From an uncultured Collinsella sp. (GTDB lineage: Bacteria > Actinomycetota > Coriobacteriia > Coriobacteriales > Coriobacteriaceae): DNA of 64,000 bases. The stretch lies in contig CABRHX010000012.1 in the NCBI GenBank assembly GCA_902470805.1, forward strand, positions 8,111 to 72,110, written 5' to 3'. The notes beneath the pieces were generated by a model that saw nothing but the letters and a program-made list of their open reading frames with translations, was not told the DNA's origin and did not search any database. Position 1 is the stretch's first letter. Each line of letters starts with the position of its first letter. A program made the position numbers and the translations under genes. Shown here in pieces: positions 1-8,898 of the stretch.

Positions 1-1043
1 GTTAGTGCCTTCTCGACCGCATCGGTGTTGGTCGCCTTGGAATCGTTGACGTAGCGCACGCCGTCAATCTCGCCACACGGCTCCACGCGGTGCTCGAGCG
101 GCTGGAACGAGGCAAGACCGCGGCAGACACCATCGACATCGGCACCGACCGCCAAGGCAGCCGTGGCGGCGCACAGGGCATTGATAACATTGTGATGGCC
201 CGAGATCTTGAGCTCGGATGTAGCGATGAGCGGGGTCTCGACGCCCTTCAGGCGCACGACCATCTTGCCGTCGCGCACAAAGGCGGCATCCTCGCCCTCA
301 GGCTCGTCAAAGGCAACCTTGCAGATGCGACGACCCGGCGTGTAGATGTACTCATCGAACTCGTGAATGCCGGCGTCTTCGACGTCGACAACCGCCAGAT
401 CGTCATCGACCATATTGTCAAACAGTTTGATCTTGGCAAGCGCGTAGTTCTTATGGCTCTTATGCCAGCCCAAGTGGTCGGGAGTGATGTTGAGCAGCAC
501 CGCCACGCGGGGGTGGAGCTCGGTTGTCGTAGCAATCTGATAGCTCGAGAGCTCAGCCACAAACCACTCGTTGTGGGCTCGGCCGTCAATCTCGTTGACC
601 GGCGGCTCGCCGATGTTGCCGACAGCAACGCTGGCCTCGCCGGCAGCCTTAAGCAGATAATCAGCCAGCGACGTGGTGGTCGTCTTGCCGTTGGTGCCCG
701 TGATGGCAATCCAGTTATCGGGCGACAGGCGATAGGCAAACTCGGGCTCACCCATAATCTGGGCGGCATGCTCGCGCCCGGCCTTAAAGAAGCCCGAGAA
801 CTCCGAGATGCCCGGGCACGTCACGCATACGTCATAGGCGCCCTCGACCTGTTCGGTCCCATAGACAAACGACGCACCAGCAGCCTCGAGCGCACGCGTG
901 GCGTCATTGGGTTCAGAGGTGCCACCGCCATACACGGTAACGGCACTTACGCGCTCGGGATGTGCCAGCGCCCAGCGGGCGACATCGAGACCGGATTTGC
1001 CCTGACCCAAAACGAGCAGGCTAAAGACATCAGCAAGAGGCAT
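1..1043 (-). CDS. murD: UDP-N-acetylmuramoylalanine--D-glutamate ligase MurD (3' end outside window)
   Basis: Cytoplasmic Mur ligase adding D-glutamate to UDP-MurNAc-L-Ala. Reading the minus strand from ATG at 1043 gives MPLADVFSLLVLGQGKSG, then the ATP-binding motif ITGTNGKTTT (around 670-700) and, near the window edge, the MurD signature VNDSKATNTDA. The frame is still open at base 1, so the C-terminal domain is outside the window. It starts 9 bases after the mraY stop, in the usual dcw order, and is presumably cotranscribed with mraZ to mraY. No strong ribosome-binding site is visible, which fits translational coupling. Confidence 0.95.
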   Translation of the reverse strand, partial: MPLADVFSLLVLGQGKSGLDVARWALAHPERVSAVTVYGGGTSEPNDATRALEAAGASFVYGTEQVEGAYDVCVTCPGISEFSGFFKAGREHAAQIMGEPEFAYRLSPDNWIAITGTNGKTTTTSLADYLLKAAGEASVAVGNIGEPPVNEIDGRAHNEWFVAELSSYQIATTTELHPRVAVLLNITPDHLGWHKSHKNYALAKIKLFDNMVDDDLAVVDVEDAGIHEFDEYIYTPGRRICKVAFDEPEGEDAAFVRDGKMVVRLKGVETPLIATSELKISGHHNVINALCAATAALAVGADVDGVCRGLASFQPLEHRVEPCGEIDGVRYVNDSKATNTDAVEKAL

Positions 1044-1052
1044 GAAAGACCA

Positions 1053-2072
1053 CTATCCCAACTGGAAGAACAGGGCAAGGCCAACGGCACCAAAGGCAGC
1101 AGCGATAATCCAAAAACGGATGACGACCTTGGTCTCGGCCCAGCCCTTCTTTTCGAAATGATGATGGATGGGCGCCATAAGGAAGACGCGCTTGTGCGTA
1201 AAGTGGAAGTAGACAACCTGAATCATGACCGACAGGGTCTCAACGATAAACAGGCCGCCGATGATGAGGGAGACGACCTCGGTGTTGGTCATGATGGACG
1301 TGCAGGCAAACGCGGCGCCTAGGGCAAGCGAGCCGGTATCGCCCATAAAGATGCTCGCCGGATAGCAGTTGAACCACAGAAAGCCCAAGCAGGCACCGGC
1401 ACACGCGGTGCAGAAGATGGACAGGTTCACGTCTCCGTGCAAAAACGCCATGGCAGCCATGGCGAGCATGGCAATCATGGAGGTGCCGCCAGCAAGACCG
1501 TCAAGGCCATCGGTCAGGTTCACGGCATTAGAAAGACCGGCGATCATCAGCCAGCAAAAGACAATGTAGAGCCACGGGAACGAAAGGCCGCAGATGGTGG
1601 TCGAAAGCACGCCAAGGTCAATCGTCAGGCCGCCGGGAAAACGAATCTCGGGGGCGACGCCGCACCAGTTAACGGCAAGTACCGTAAAGGTGACACAGAT
1701 AATGGTTAGGCCGATCATCTTGGCATGAGGCGTCAGACCGAGCGAGCGCCCATGCGTAACGGAGGTCAGGTCGTCGATCAGGCCCAGCACGCCTGTCGCC
1801 AGCGTGGCGAGCAGCACGAGCACGAGCTCGGTGGTGAGCTTGCCCATCAGCAGGCAGGTCAGCGAAATCGCGACGAGAATGACAACGCCACCCATGGTGG
1901 GCGTTCCCTGCTTAACCAAATGACGCTTGGGGCCGTCGGCACGAACCTGCTGGCCGATACCCTCGACCTTAAGTAGCTTGATCCACCACGGCATGAGCAG
2001 CAGCGCAATGGCAGCGGCGATGCCAAGCCCCAAAAAAGCCTGATACGTTGGATACGAGGGATTGCCGAACAT
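1053..2072 (-). CDS. mraY: Phospho-N-acetylmuramoyl-pentapeptide transferase MraY
   Basis: Integral membrane enzyme that transfers phospho-MurNAc-pentapeptide to undecaprenyl phosphate to make lipid I. The 339-residue product has about ten hydrophobic segments, the aspartate pair in LGLIDDLTSV near residue 100, and the family histidine cluster PIHHHFEKKGW near the C-terminus. Length is normal for MraY. It lies 3 bases downstream of murF and just upstream of murD, which is the canonical dcw position. Confidence 0.97.
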   Translation of the reverse strand: MFGNPSYPTYQAFLGLGIAAAIALLLMPWWIKLLKVEGIGQQVRADGPKRHLVKQGTPTMGGVVILVAISLTCLLMGKLTTELVLVLLATLATGVLGLIDDLTSVTHGRSLGLTPHAKMIGLTIICVTFTVLAVNWCGVAPEIRFPGGLTIDLGVLSTTICGLSFPWLYIVFCWLMIAGLSNAVNLTDGLDGLAGGTSMIAMLAMAAMAFLHGDVNLSIFCTACAGACLGFLWFNCYPASIFMGDTGSLALGAAFACTSIMTNTEVVSLIIGGLFIVETLSVMIQVVYFHFTHKRVFLMAPIHHHFEKKGWAETKVVIRFWIIAAAFGAVGLALFFQLG

Positions 2073-2075
2073 GGG

Positions 2076-3500
2076 CTAGCACACACCTTCCACAAAGCGG
2101 TCGAGCTCAACAAAGCGGGAACCCTTGACCAGTACAACATCATGTTTTTCAAGCGCGCCGCCCATGCGGTCGAGCACCTGCTGATAATCGGAGAACACCT
2201 GGATGCGGTCCTCGTCCATGCCCATCATGCGCGCGGCATCGGCCATAAGCTGGGCCAGCTCACCACCCACGCACGCCAGCATGTCGAGCTTCTTGGCGGC
2301 GGCATAGGCGCCCACGAGCTCATGCATGCGAGGAGCCTCATCGCCCATCTCGCCCATCTCGCCCAGGATCGCCATACGAGACCCCGTGCACGAAAGCGAG
2401 CACAGTAGATCGAGACCAGCAGCCATGGATTCGGCGCTGGCGTTATAGGAATCGTCGATGACGCGGGCACCGCTCTTGGCGCGCTTGATCTCCTGGCGGT
2501 GCCCGGTGATCGTGAGGCCCCTAAAGGCAGCATCGATCTGCTCGGGCGTCACGCCCAGGCGATAGGCAACCGCGGCGGCCTTAACGGCATTTGGAACGGA
2601 CTGCACGCCGGGGATGGCAAGCATGGTATCGATCGTCTCACCCTGGCCAAAATCGAGCGTAAAGACCGGACGGCCCTCGTCATCAACACGAATGTCGCGG
2701 GCACGGACCTCATCGTCGTCCGAGACGCCGGCCAGCATCACGTCGATACCAGCAGGCTGGGCGAACGTATCGCGAATGAACGGCGTAAAGTCGTCCTCGC
2801 CGCCCAAAACCAGCAGCGGCAAGAAGTCGCCGGCGGCGCACATGCCCTGGACAATCTCGGCCTTAGCGCGGGCGATGTTCTCGCGGCTGCCCAAAATGCC
2901 GATGTGAGAGGTACCAATCTTGCTCACGATGGCAAGGTTGGGATTGGCGGACTGGGACAGGCGCTCAATCTCGTGGAAATGGTTCATGCCCATCTCGAGC
3001 ACCAGGACCTCGGTATCGGCCGGAGCGGAAAGCACCGTGAGCGGCATGCCGATCAGGTTATTGAAATTGCCCTTGGTGGCCCAGACACGATAGCGCTTGG
3101 CGAGCACAGCGGCGAGCACGTCCTTGGTCGTCGTCTTGCCGATGGAACCGGTAATGCCAACGACCAGGCAGCCAAGCTCCAGGCGATACGCGTGCGCCAA
3201 ACGCAGCAGAAACTCCTCGGGATCATCGGTCAGCAGGATGGCGCATCCTTTGTCCTGCGCCAGCGAGACCAGCTCGGCCTCGGGCTCACGCGTCATCACG
3301 ACGGCGCCGGCACCCGACTGGACGGCACGGGAAGCAAAATCATTGCCGTCGACGTTTTCACCGGGAAAGGCGACGAAAATCGTCCCTTCCTCGACCTGGC
3401 GCGAGTCGATAACGCACCCGCGGCATACCCGATCGGCTTCTCCCGTCACGGTTCGGGCCCCTGTTGCGGCCGCGAGGTTGTTGACGGCGATCTCTATCAT
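2076..3500 (-). CDS. murF: UDP-MurNAc-tripeptide--D-Ala-D-Ala ligase MurF
   Basis: Cytoplasmic ligase adding D-Ala-D-Ala to the UDP-MurNAc-tripeptide. It has 474 residues: an N-terminal MurF-type domain, the P-loop GSIGKTTT at about 118-125, the EMGMNHFHE segment of the central domain, and a C-terminal Mur ligase domain. The N-terminal Rossmann-like region and EMGMN favour MurF over MurE. The expected murE gene is absent between this gene and ftsI; the 127-base gap holds no open frame. The gene runs almost directly into mraY. Confidence 0.95.
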   Translation of the reverse strand: MIEIAVNNLAAATGARTVTGEADRVCRGCVIDSRQVEEGTIFVAFPGENVDGNDFASRAVQSGAGAVVMTREPEAELVSLAQDKGCAILLTDDPEEFLLRLAHAYRLELGCLVVGITGSIGKTTTKDVLAAVLAKRYRVWATKGNFNNLIGMPLTVLSAPADTEVLVLEMGMNHFHEIERLSQSANPNLAIVSKIGTSHIGILGSRENIARAKAEIVQGMCAAGDFLPLLVLGGEDDFTPFIRDTFAQPAGIDVMLAGVSDDDEVRARDIRVDDEGRPVFTLDFGQGETIDTMLAIPGVQSVPNAVKAAAVAYRLGVTPEQIDAAFRGLTITGHRQEIKRAKSGARVIDDSYNASAESMAAGLDLLCSLSCTGSRMAILGEMGEMGDEAPRMHELVGAYAAAKKLDMLACVGGELAQLMADAARMMGMDEDRIQVFSDYQQVLDRMGGALEKHDVVLVKGSRFVELDRFVEGVC

Positions 3501-3627
3501 TGCAGCTCCCCTGTAAACCTAATAATGCTATCGGCGTATTGTATCCCAGCGCCGCGCATGCGTGGTGCAGGGCATGTGAACACCCCTCATATGGGACAAC
3601 AAACCACGCCCCAAAGATTGTAACCCC

Positions 3628-5493
3628 CTACCTCGTGCGCGGGATACCCAGCACGTCGAGCGCGTTGGCCATAATGGACTGGAACGGCACCGCAGCGGCA
3701 TCTGAGCCGCTCGGCGTTCCGTCGAGCGTGATATAGCACAGCACCTTGGGCGATTGTGCCGGTGCAAAGCCCATAAAGGACGACATGTAGTTCTCCTTGA
3801 GGTAGCCGCCGTTCTCGTCGGCACGTTCGGCCGTACCGGTCTTACCCGCCACGTCATAGCCGTCAACCGCGCCGCCAACGCCCGTTCCCTCGGACACGAC
3901 CGTCTGCATGCACGATGTCACCTGGGATGCAGCATCCTCAGAAATCGCGCGCTCGCCTTCGCCCCAGTCCTTCTCGTCGCCTTTGCTGGACTTATAGAAG
4001 TGCGGTGTCATCATCACGCCGCCGTTGGCGATGCCGCCCACGGCACGTGCGATCTCAATCGGCGAGACGGACAGTGCCTGTCCAAAGCTCATCGAGCCCA
4101 GCGTGGCGCCGTCATACTGGTCACGCTCCTTGACGATACCCAGGCTCTCGCCCGGAAAATCTACACCAGAGCTGTGACCGATGCCCCACTTGTCCACATA
4201 GGCGGCAAAGTCGTCGGCACCGATCTTGCGCCCCACCAGGACAAAGCCCACGTTGGACGAACGGCGCATCATCTCGCGCACATCCATGGTCATGGCGTAG
4301 TCGCGCTTGTCGGCATCGGTGACGGTATCGTCGCCCACCTTGATGCTCGCCGGCACCTCAAACGACGTACTCGATCGCACGACACCCAAGTCGAAGCCGG
4401 CGCCCGCCACGAGCGTCTTAAAGACCGAGCCGGGCTCGTAGGCGTCGGTGACCAGGCGCAAGTTCATATCCTCGGTTTTGGCGTTTTCCAGATCGGTCTG
4501 GTCGTAGGTCGGGTACGAGCAGGCGGCGAGAATTTCACCAGTCGTGGGGTCGGTGACCAAAGCCGAGCCGTTCTTGGCCTTTGTCTTCTCGACAGCCTCT
4601 GCCAGGGCATCCTCGGCCGCTCGCTGGATATTGACGTCGAGCGTCGTCACGATATCAACGCCGTCGACCGCAGCCACCTTTTTATAGGCACCGCCCGCGA
4701 TATAGCTGCCGTCCCTCGCGCGCTCGCGCACGAGGGTACCATTCGTGCCGGTCAGAAGCTTGTTGTATTGCTTTTCGAGACCCGTCAAGCCGTCGTTGTC
4801 TACATTCACTACACCCAGCACCTGCGATGCCAGATTGCCGTATGGATATACGCGCTTCATGGCCTGCTCAAAAAGCACGCCGGGCAGGTTCTTCTTCTCC
4901 AGCGCCGCAGCATCGTCTTCGTCCACCTGGCGCTTAATATACACCCAGGTGCCATCGGACTCGACGAGCTTGCGGCAGGTCTTTTTATCGATTCCAGTTG
5001 CCTTGACCAGCGCCGACACCGTCTTGTCAACATCCTCGACAAGCTGCGGGTTCACGGCGATGTTGCGACATTCGACCGACGACGCCAGCACGTTACCGTT
5101 GCGGTCGTAGATGGTGCCGCGTTTGGCATAGAGGGTCTGTGCAAGCAGGCGGCGCGCATCGGCACGCTCGCGCAGTTTATCGGCTTCGACAATTTGATAG
5201 TCGGCAAGGCGAAAGACGCCCAAGCCCAAACCAAGCCCGATGAAGCCCATGATGGCTTTGCGGCGAGGCAGAGGCGTGCCTGTGAGCCATTCGGTCGACG
5301 AACTCTTGCGCGACCTGGTGTTATGCATTTGAGGGCCGTCCGAGCCGCGAAGTCGCGACGCCGGGTCGTTGCCACGGGACTGCCCGGCGTTGTAAGATTG
5401 CCGACCCGTTCCTTGATAACCAGAACGTCCCCGCGACGAGGGACGTCCAGAACCGCGGCCCCCATCGGAACCGCGGCGATAGTCATTTGTCAT
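3628..5493 (-). CDS. ftsI: Peptidoglycan transpeptidase, class B PBP (FtsI/PBP2)
   Basis: Septal D,D-transpeptidase. The 621-residue product starts with about 75 residues rich in Gly, Arg, Ser and Gln that are likely cytoplasmic and disordered. One membrane span follows (around KAIMGFIGLGLGLGVF, residues 79-95), then a PBP dimer domain and a transpeptidase domain with catalytic SVFK near 355, SSN near 412 and KTGTAER near 550. No PASTA repeats are present. It lies 17 bases after ftsL in the dcw cluster. The long basic tail is a common actinobacterial feature. Confidence 0.95.
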   Translation of the reverse strand: MTNDYRRGSDGGRGSGRPSSRGRSGYQGTGRQSYNAGQSRGNDPASRLRGSDGPQMHNTRSRKSSSTEWLTGTPLPRRKAIMGFIGLGLGLGVFRLADYQIVEADKLRERADARRLLAQTLYAKRGTIYDRNGNVLASSVECRNIAVNPQLVEDVDKTVSALVKATGIDKKTCRKLVESDGTWVYIKRQVDEDDAAALEKKNLPGVLFEQAMKRVYPYGNLASQVLGVVNVDNDGLTGLEKQYNKLLTGTNGTLVRERARDGSYIAGGAYKKVAAVDGVDIVTTLDVNIQRAAEDALAEAVEKTKAKNGSALVTDPTTGEILAACSYPTYDQTDLENAKTEDMNLRLVTDAYEPGSVFKTLVAGAGFDLGVVRSSTSFEVPASIKVGDDTVTDADKRDYAMTMDVREMMRRSSNVGFVLVGRKIGADDFAAYVDKWGIGHSSGVDFPGESLGIVKERDQYDGATLGSMSFGQALSVSPIEIARAVGGIANGGVMMTPHFYKSSKGDEKDWGEGERAISEDAASQVTSCMQTVVSEGTGVGGAVDGYDVAGKTGTAERADENGGYLKENYMSSFMGFAPAQSPKVLCYITLDGTPSGSDAAAVPFQSIMANALDVLGIPRTR

Positions 5494-5510
5494 ACTCAGC
5501 TACCGTCTTG

Positions 5511-5981
5511 CTACTGAGCGGTCGCGGTCGCGTTGGCGCCCGCGGCTGCATCCTGCGAAAAGTCAAGTGTAACGCTCTCGCTGGGCTCCACCATGCCATA
5601 AGCGCCCGCAAGGTCGCGAATGCGCGTGTCGGCGCCATAGACCGAATGCATGACCTCCAGGTCGGAGCTCTCATCGGTCGCCTTTTCGAGCGTGTTGGTA
5701 AGCTCGGCGTTGCTGTTGAGCACCTGGGCCGTAACGCCGGCGAGTGCCACGCGGGCGACGCCGATCGTCATGAAGATAGCCGCAATGATGCAAAACGTTT
5801 TAAGAACGCTCATGAAAACCGGGCTTACCGCCTGGTTTGCCTGACGGCCCGCGCCCGTGTAGACATCAAAGCGCGGCGTGCGCTGCTCACGGGGAGCAAC
5901 GGGGGCCTGCGGCGTCTCACGATAGGCGGGCATGGCGTTCATATCATAGGCAAGTGCTGCGCTTGAAGTGTTGTAGCCCAT
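5511..5981 (-). CDS. FtsL-like septum protein
   Basis: Small bitopic protein of 156 residues. It has a cytoplasmic N-terminus of about 55 residues, one hydrophobic span (VLKTFCIIAAIFMTIGVARV), then a predicted short coiled coil (VLNSNAELTNTLEKATDESS) outside the membrane and an Ala-rich tail. Sequence alone would not identify it. The call rests on topology and its place between rsmH and ftsI, where FtsL sits in most dcw clusters. FtsL normally recruits FtsW and FtsI together with DivIC/FtsB. Confidence 0.75.
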   Translation of the reverse strand: MGYNTSSAALAYDMNAMPAYRETPQAPVAPREQRTPRFDVYTGAGRQANQAVSPVFMSVLKTFCIIAAIFMTIGVARVALAGVTAQVLNSNAELTNTLEKATDESSDLEVMHSVYGADTRIRDLAGAYGMVEPSESVTLDFSQDAAAGANATATAQ

Positions 5982-6071
5982 GATATGCCGCCTCCCATCC
6001 CGAGTACGTTGGTAGTGTGTTTAAGCTTCGTTTATGGTGCGAGCGGGAGGTCCAATATCGCGCGGTCGCGC

Positions 6072-7037
6072 CTACAGACGCTGCGCCACGCGGATTTTGG
6101 CTGATCTCGCCCGAGGGTTGCGCTCAACCTCATCAGGCTGGGCAACCAAGGGTTTGCGGGTGATGACCTTGAGTATCGGCACGTTGCCGCACACGCACAC
6201 CGGAATCTCCGGCGGACACGTGCACCCCTGGCTCATCTCCTTAAAGTGGTTCTTTACGATACGGTCCTCGAGCGAGTGATACGAGATGACGCAGATACGT
6301 CCGCCCGGGTTGAGCCACCTGGTGGCGGCATCAAGCCCTCGTTCGAGCACATCGAGCTCGTGATTGACCTCGATGCGAATGGCCTGGAAACTTTTCTTGG
6401 CCGGGTGTCCACCATGCCGACGAGCGGCAGCCGGGATACCCGCCTTGATGATCTCGACAAATTGGCCGGTGGTTTCGATCGGTTCTTGCTCGCGGCGGCG
6501 CACGATCTCGCGCGCGATCTGCGAGGCGAACTTCTCTTCGCCGTAGACGCGTAGAATCCGGGCGAGGTCGTGTTCGTTATAGGTGTTGATGACCTCAGCT
6601 GCGTTTAAGGTGTTATTACCCGGATCCATCCGCATGTCCAATGGGGCGTCCTCGTTATACGAAAAGCCCCTGCCAGGGATATCGAGTTGCGGCGACGAAA
6701 CGCCCAAATCGAACAGGAAGCCATCGACCCCGGGCACCTCGGCCGAGCAAAGCAGCTCGTCCAAGTCGCCGAAGTTGCCCTTCAGCAGCTGGTGCGGAAC
6801 GCCGGGAACCTCGCGGTCCAGACGGGCGCCAGCGGCCTCGAGGGCCATGTCGTCCTGATCGACGCCGAGCAAAAGGCCCGTCTCCCCCACCTGCGCGGCC
6901 ATCTTTACCGAATGGCCGGCACCGCCAAGGGTGCAATCGCAGACAACGGAGCCGCTCTTTAGCCGCAGCGACTCAAGCACTTCGCCGAGCATGACAGGTT
7001 CATGCCGATATTCTTGTGTCAAGATCCCACGCTCCAT
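6072..7037 (-). CDS. rsmH: 16S rRNA (cytosine-N4)-methyltransferase RsmH
   Basis: SAM-dependent methyltransferase for C1402 of 16S rRNA. The 321-residue protein carries the SAM-binding CTLGGAGHSVKMA segment, the FDLGVSSPQLD motif and the C-terminal SYHSLEDRIVK motif of the MraW/RsmH family. It lies 20 bases downstream of mraZ. The ATG at 7037 is used here; a TTG at 7019, preceded by a GGAG-containing stretch, is an alternative that would remove six residues without touching the domain. Confidence 0.96.
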   Translation of the reverse strand: MERGILTQEYRHEPVMLGEVLESLRLKSGSVVCDCTLGGAGHSVKMAAQVGETGLLLGVDQDDMALEAAGARLDREVPGVPHQLLKGNFGDLDELLCSAEVPGVDGFLFDLGVSSPQLDIPGRGFSYNEDAPLDMRMDPGNNTLNAAEVINTYNEHDLARILRVYGEEKFASQIAREIVRRREQEPIETTGQFVEIIKAGIPAAARRHGGHPAKKSFQAIRIEVNHELDVLERGLDAATRWLNPGGRICVISYHSLEDRIVKNHFKEMSQGCTCPPEIPVCVCGNVPILKVITRKPLVAQPDEVERNPRARSAKIRVAQRL

Positions 7038-7057
7038 CCGTTACCCGTGCCTTGCCC

Positions 7058-7492
7058 TTACGAGAAGAAGAGGTCCAGCAGGGCCTCATCGTCATCGTCC
7101 TCATCGGCCGCGGCGCGATCCCAAACCTCAAGGTGGTCGTAGTTGCCCACAACCGTGACCTCGCGGTCGAGGTTCGCCTGCTTGCGGAGAGACTCGGAAA
7201 GACCGATACGACCGGCACTGTCCACATCCATCGACGTGGTGCGCTTGTTGATCGCCCTCATGAGCTTCTGGTCATTAATGTCACGCGGGTTAAAACCCTC
7301 GTGGCCCTCACGACCCGCGAAGAGTCCTTCGACCCACTTATCGAAGGCCTCGGCAGAGAACACGTACAGAGCATCGACATCCAGGGCTTTGAACACGCGA
7401 ACGTGCTCTCCAAGCTCCTCGCGAAGAGGTGCAGGCAGGGACAGACGACCTTTTGCATCGAGATTGCGCTCGTATGCACCAGTCATTCCCAT
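7058..7492 (-). CDS. mraZ: Transcriptional regulator MraZ
   Basis: First gene of the dcw cluster, 144 residues. It contains two AbrB/SpoVT-like halves, each with the family motif (DAKGRLSLPA and DSAGRIGLSE). MraZ proteins form ring oligomers that bind direct TGGGN repeats upstream of their own gene, and such repeats are present here (7577-7635). An AGGGGAGG ribosome-binding site lies 6 bases before the ATG at 7492. The C-terminus is acidic (DEDDDDEALL), slightly longer than in typical MraZ. Confidence 0.95.
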   Translation of the reverse strand: MGMTGAYERNLDAKGRLSLPAPLREELGEHVRVFKALDVDALYVFSAEAFDKWVEGLFAGREGHEGFNPRDINDQKLMRAINKRTTSMDVDSAGRIGLSESLRKQANLDREVTVVGNYDHLEVWDRAAADEDDDDEALLDLFFS

Positions 7493-7576
7493 GTGCGCCC
7501 TCCCCTCGGTTACTCAGATGGCACGTACGCGGGGAACCACCCCGCCTGTCGACGTCATTAATAATATGGGGAACCG

Positions 7577-7635
7577 CCCCATTTTTCAACACCTTTCCCC
7601 ACCCCTTCCCCCACCCCGCCCCACTACTCCACCCA
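7577..7635 (-). promoter_or_regulatory. Cluster of TGGG boxes upstream of mraZ (candidate MraZ operator)
   Basis: On the minus strand this stretch carries repeated TGGG(G) boxes. Their terminal T (A on plus) falls at 7581, 7601, 7613, 7623 and 7635, so successive boxes are 20, 12, 10 and 12 bases apart. Known MraZ sites are TGGGN direct repeats spaced by about one helical turn, so autoregulation of the dcw operon is the simple reading. The cluster lies 85-145 bases upstream of the mraZ start. Confidence 0.5.
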
Positions 7636-7672
7636 CCATATATTGCAAAACACCCCCAAGCATATGTTCGAA

Positions 7673-7690
7673 AACACAATATGTTGTGTT
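7673..7690. promoter_or_regulatory. Inverted repeat in the mraZ upstream region
   Basis: The arms AACACAA and TTGTGTT are separated by four bases. It lies in the 462-base interval between mraZ and xerD, beyond the TGGG boxes. It may be an operator or a small hairpin; no function can be assigned from sequence. Nearby, 7734-7759 has outer arms CCTCAA/TTGAGG around TTCAAGTTGA, resembling a second site at 48820-48867. Confidence 0.35.
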
Positions 7691-7853
7691 TACAGCAACA
7701 GCGGGATGCCACCTGTAGAACCACGCCCGCGAACCTCAACCTTCAAGTTGACCTTGAGGCGATTTTTACGTCCCTTTACACGCCGTTCACATCGCCCCCA
7801 AACTCCCCCGCCCACGGTACACACGTTCCACCACCGCGTCGGTGTCTGGCGAA

Positions 7854-7923
7854 AAATGGGACGGGCCCCAGATTGCCCATGCGCGCAAAAGTGCGTCTCG
7901 GCAATCTGGGGCCCGTCCCATTT
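7854..7923 (-). terminator. Long perfect hairpin downstream of xerD
   Basis: Two perfectly complementary 24-base arms (7854-7877 and 7900-7923) flank a 22-base loop. On the minus strand the stem ends in a short T run (CCCATTTTT), so it can terminate xerD transcription. The stem is far longer than a normal intrinsic terminator and resembles the other long intergenic hairpins in this window. Confidence 0.7.
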
Positions 7924-7954
7924 AATATTTATAAATATGCAGGTCAGCGAGGTG

Positions 7955-8896
7955 CTAGCGATGTGCTAGCGGATGCGCCGCCAGATAGACCTCGGTCAGT
8001 TGCGTTCGGTCGACATGCGTGTAGACCTGCGTGGTCGATATATCGGCATGTCCCAAGATCTCCTGTAGCACACGGAGGTCTGCTCCGCCCGCAAGCATAT
8101 GGGTGGCAAAGGAGTGACGCAGCGTGTGGGGATGGAGTCCCACCAGCCCCACCTGGCGCCCGTAGCGCTCACAGATGGCATGAATGCCCTGGCGCGACAG
8201 ACGGCGGCCGTTCTTATTTAAAAAGACCGCCGAGGTCTCGGTTCCGCGGGCATGGGCCGCCAAGCGAGAACGTCCCTCAGTTACATAGAGCGTCAGAGCT
8301 CGCGCCGCGCTTCCCACCAGCGGGGACAGGCGTTCCTTTGAGCCCTTACCGCGAACGAGTACAAAGCCATCGTCGATATGGATATCGCCCACATCGAGCC
8401 CCACCAACTCGCTCACACGCAAACCGCATCCGTAGAGCACTTCCAAGATGGCATGGTCGCGCAAGCCCATCTCGCCCTCGGGGAAGTCTTGATCGAGCAG
8501 CGCCGAGACATCCTCCACCGATAGATACTCCGGCAAACGATCAGCCTTTTTAGGAAGGCGCAACGCCGCCGTTGGATTTTGGGCCACAGCCCCATCGCGC
8601 ACCAAAAAGGCATGCAGGCCCTTCACGGCCGCAAGCGCACGCTCCACCGAGGCATCCGAATAGCCCCCATCGCGACGGTCGGCGACAAAGCCCTCCACGA
8701 CCTGACGAGTCACCTCTTCAAAAGACACAATACCCGCCCGCTCCAGATAGGCGCAGTACGTCGTCAGGTCACGACGATAGGCCGCAATCGTGTTGCGCGC
8801 CAAACCCCGCTCGACCGCGAGGTAATCGAGATACTCCCCCGCCGCCACGGCGAGCGACGAGGGAGTAGCTTCGGTATGTTCCTTATTCGCCGGCAC
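7955..8896 (-). CDS. xerD: Site-specific tyrosine recombinase XerD
   Basis: Tyrosine recombinase for resolving chromosome dimers, 313 residues from the chosen start. It has an N-terminal SAM-like core-binding domain (EYLDYLAVERGLARNTIAAY), then the catalytic domain with CGLRVSEL (Arg), HTLRHSFATHML (His-x-x-Arg), LGHADISTTQVY and the nucleophilic Tyr of VYTHVD. The open frame extends upstream to 9049 but there overlaps pyrG and is not family-like. The GTG at 8896, 2 bases after the pyrG stop, gives the normal length. XerD is favoured over XerC but not certain. Confidence 0.88.
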   Translation of the reverse strand: MPANKEHTEATPSSLAVAAGEYLDYLAVERGLARNTIAAYRRDLTTYCAYLERAGIVSFEEVTRQVVEGFVADRRDGGYSDASVERALAAVKGLHAFLVRDGAVAQNPTAALRLPKKADRLPEYLSVEDVSALLDQDFPEGEMGLRDHAILEVLYGCGLRVSELVGLDVGDIHIDDGFVLVRGKGSKERLSPLVGSAARALTLYVTEGRSRLAAHARGTETSAVFLNKNGRRLSRQGIHAICERYGRQVGLVGLHPHTLRHSFATHMLAGGADLRVLQEILGHADISTTQVYTHVDRTQLTEVYLAAHPLAHR

Positions 8897-8898
8897 CC

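Noticed and set aside
7647..7660. LexA (SOS) box upstream of mraZ
   Set aside because: Only one half (GTTC) is intact and the other half has two mismatches in the key bases, so I do not annotate it as an operator.
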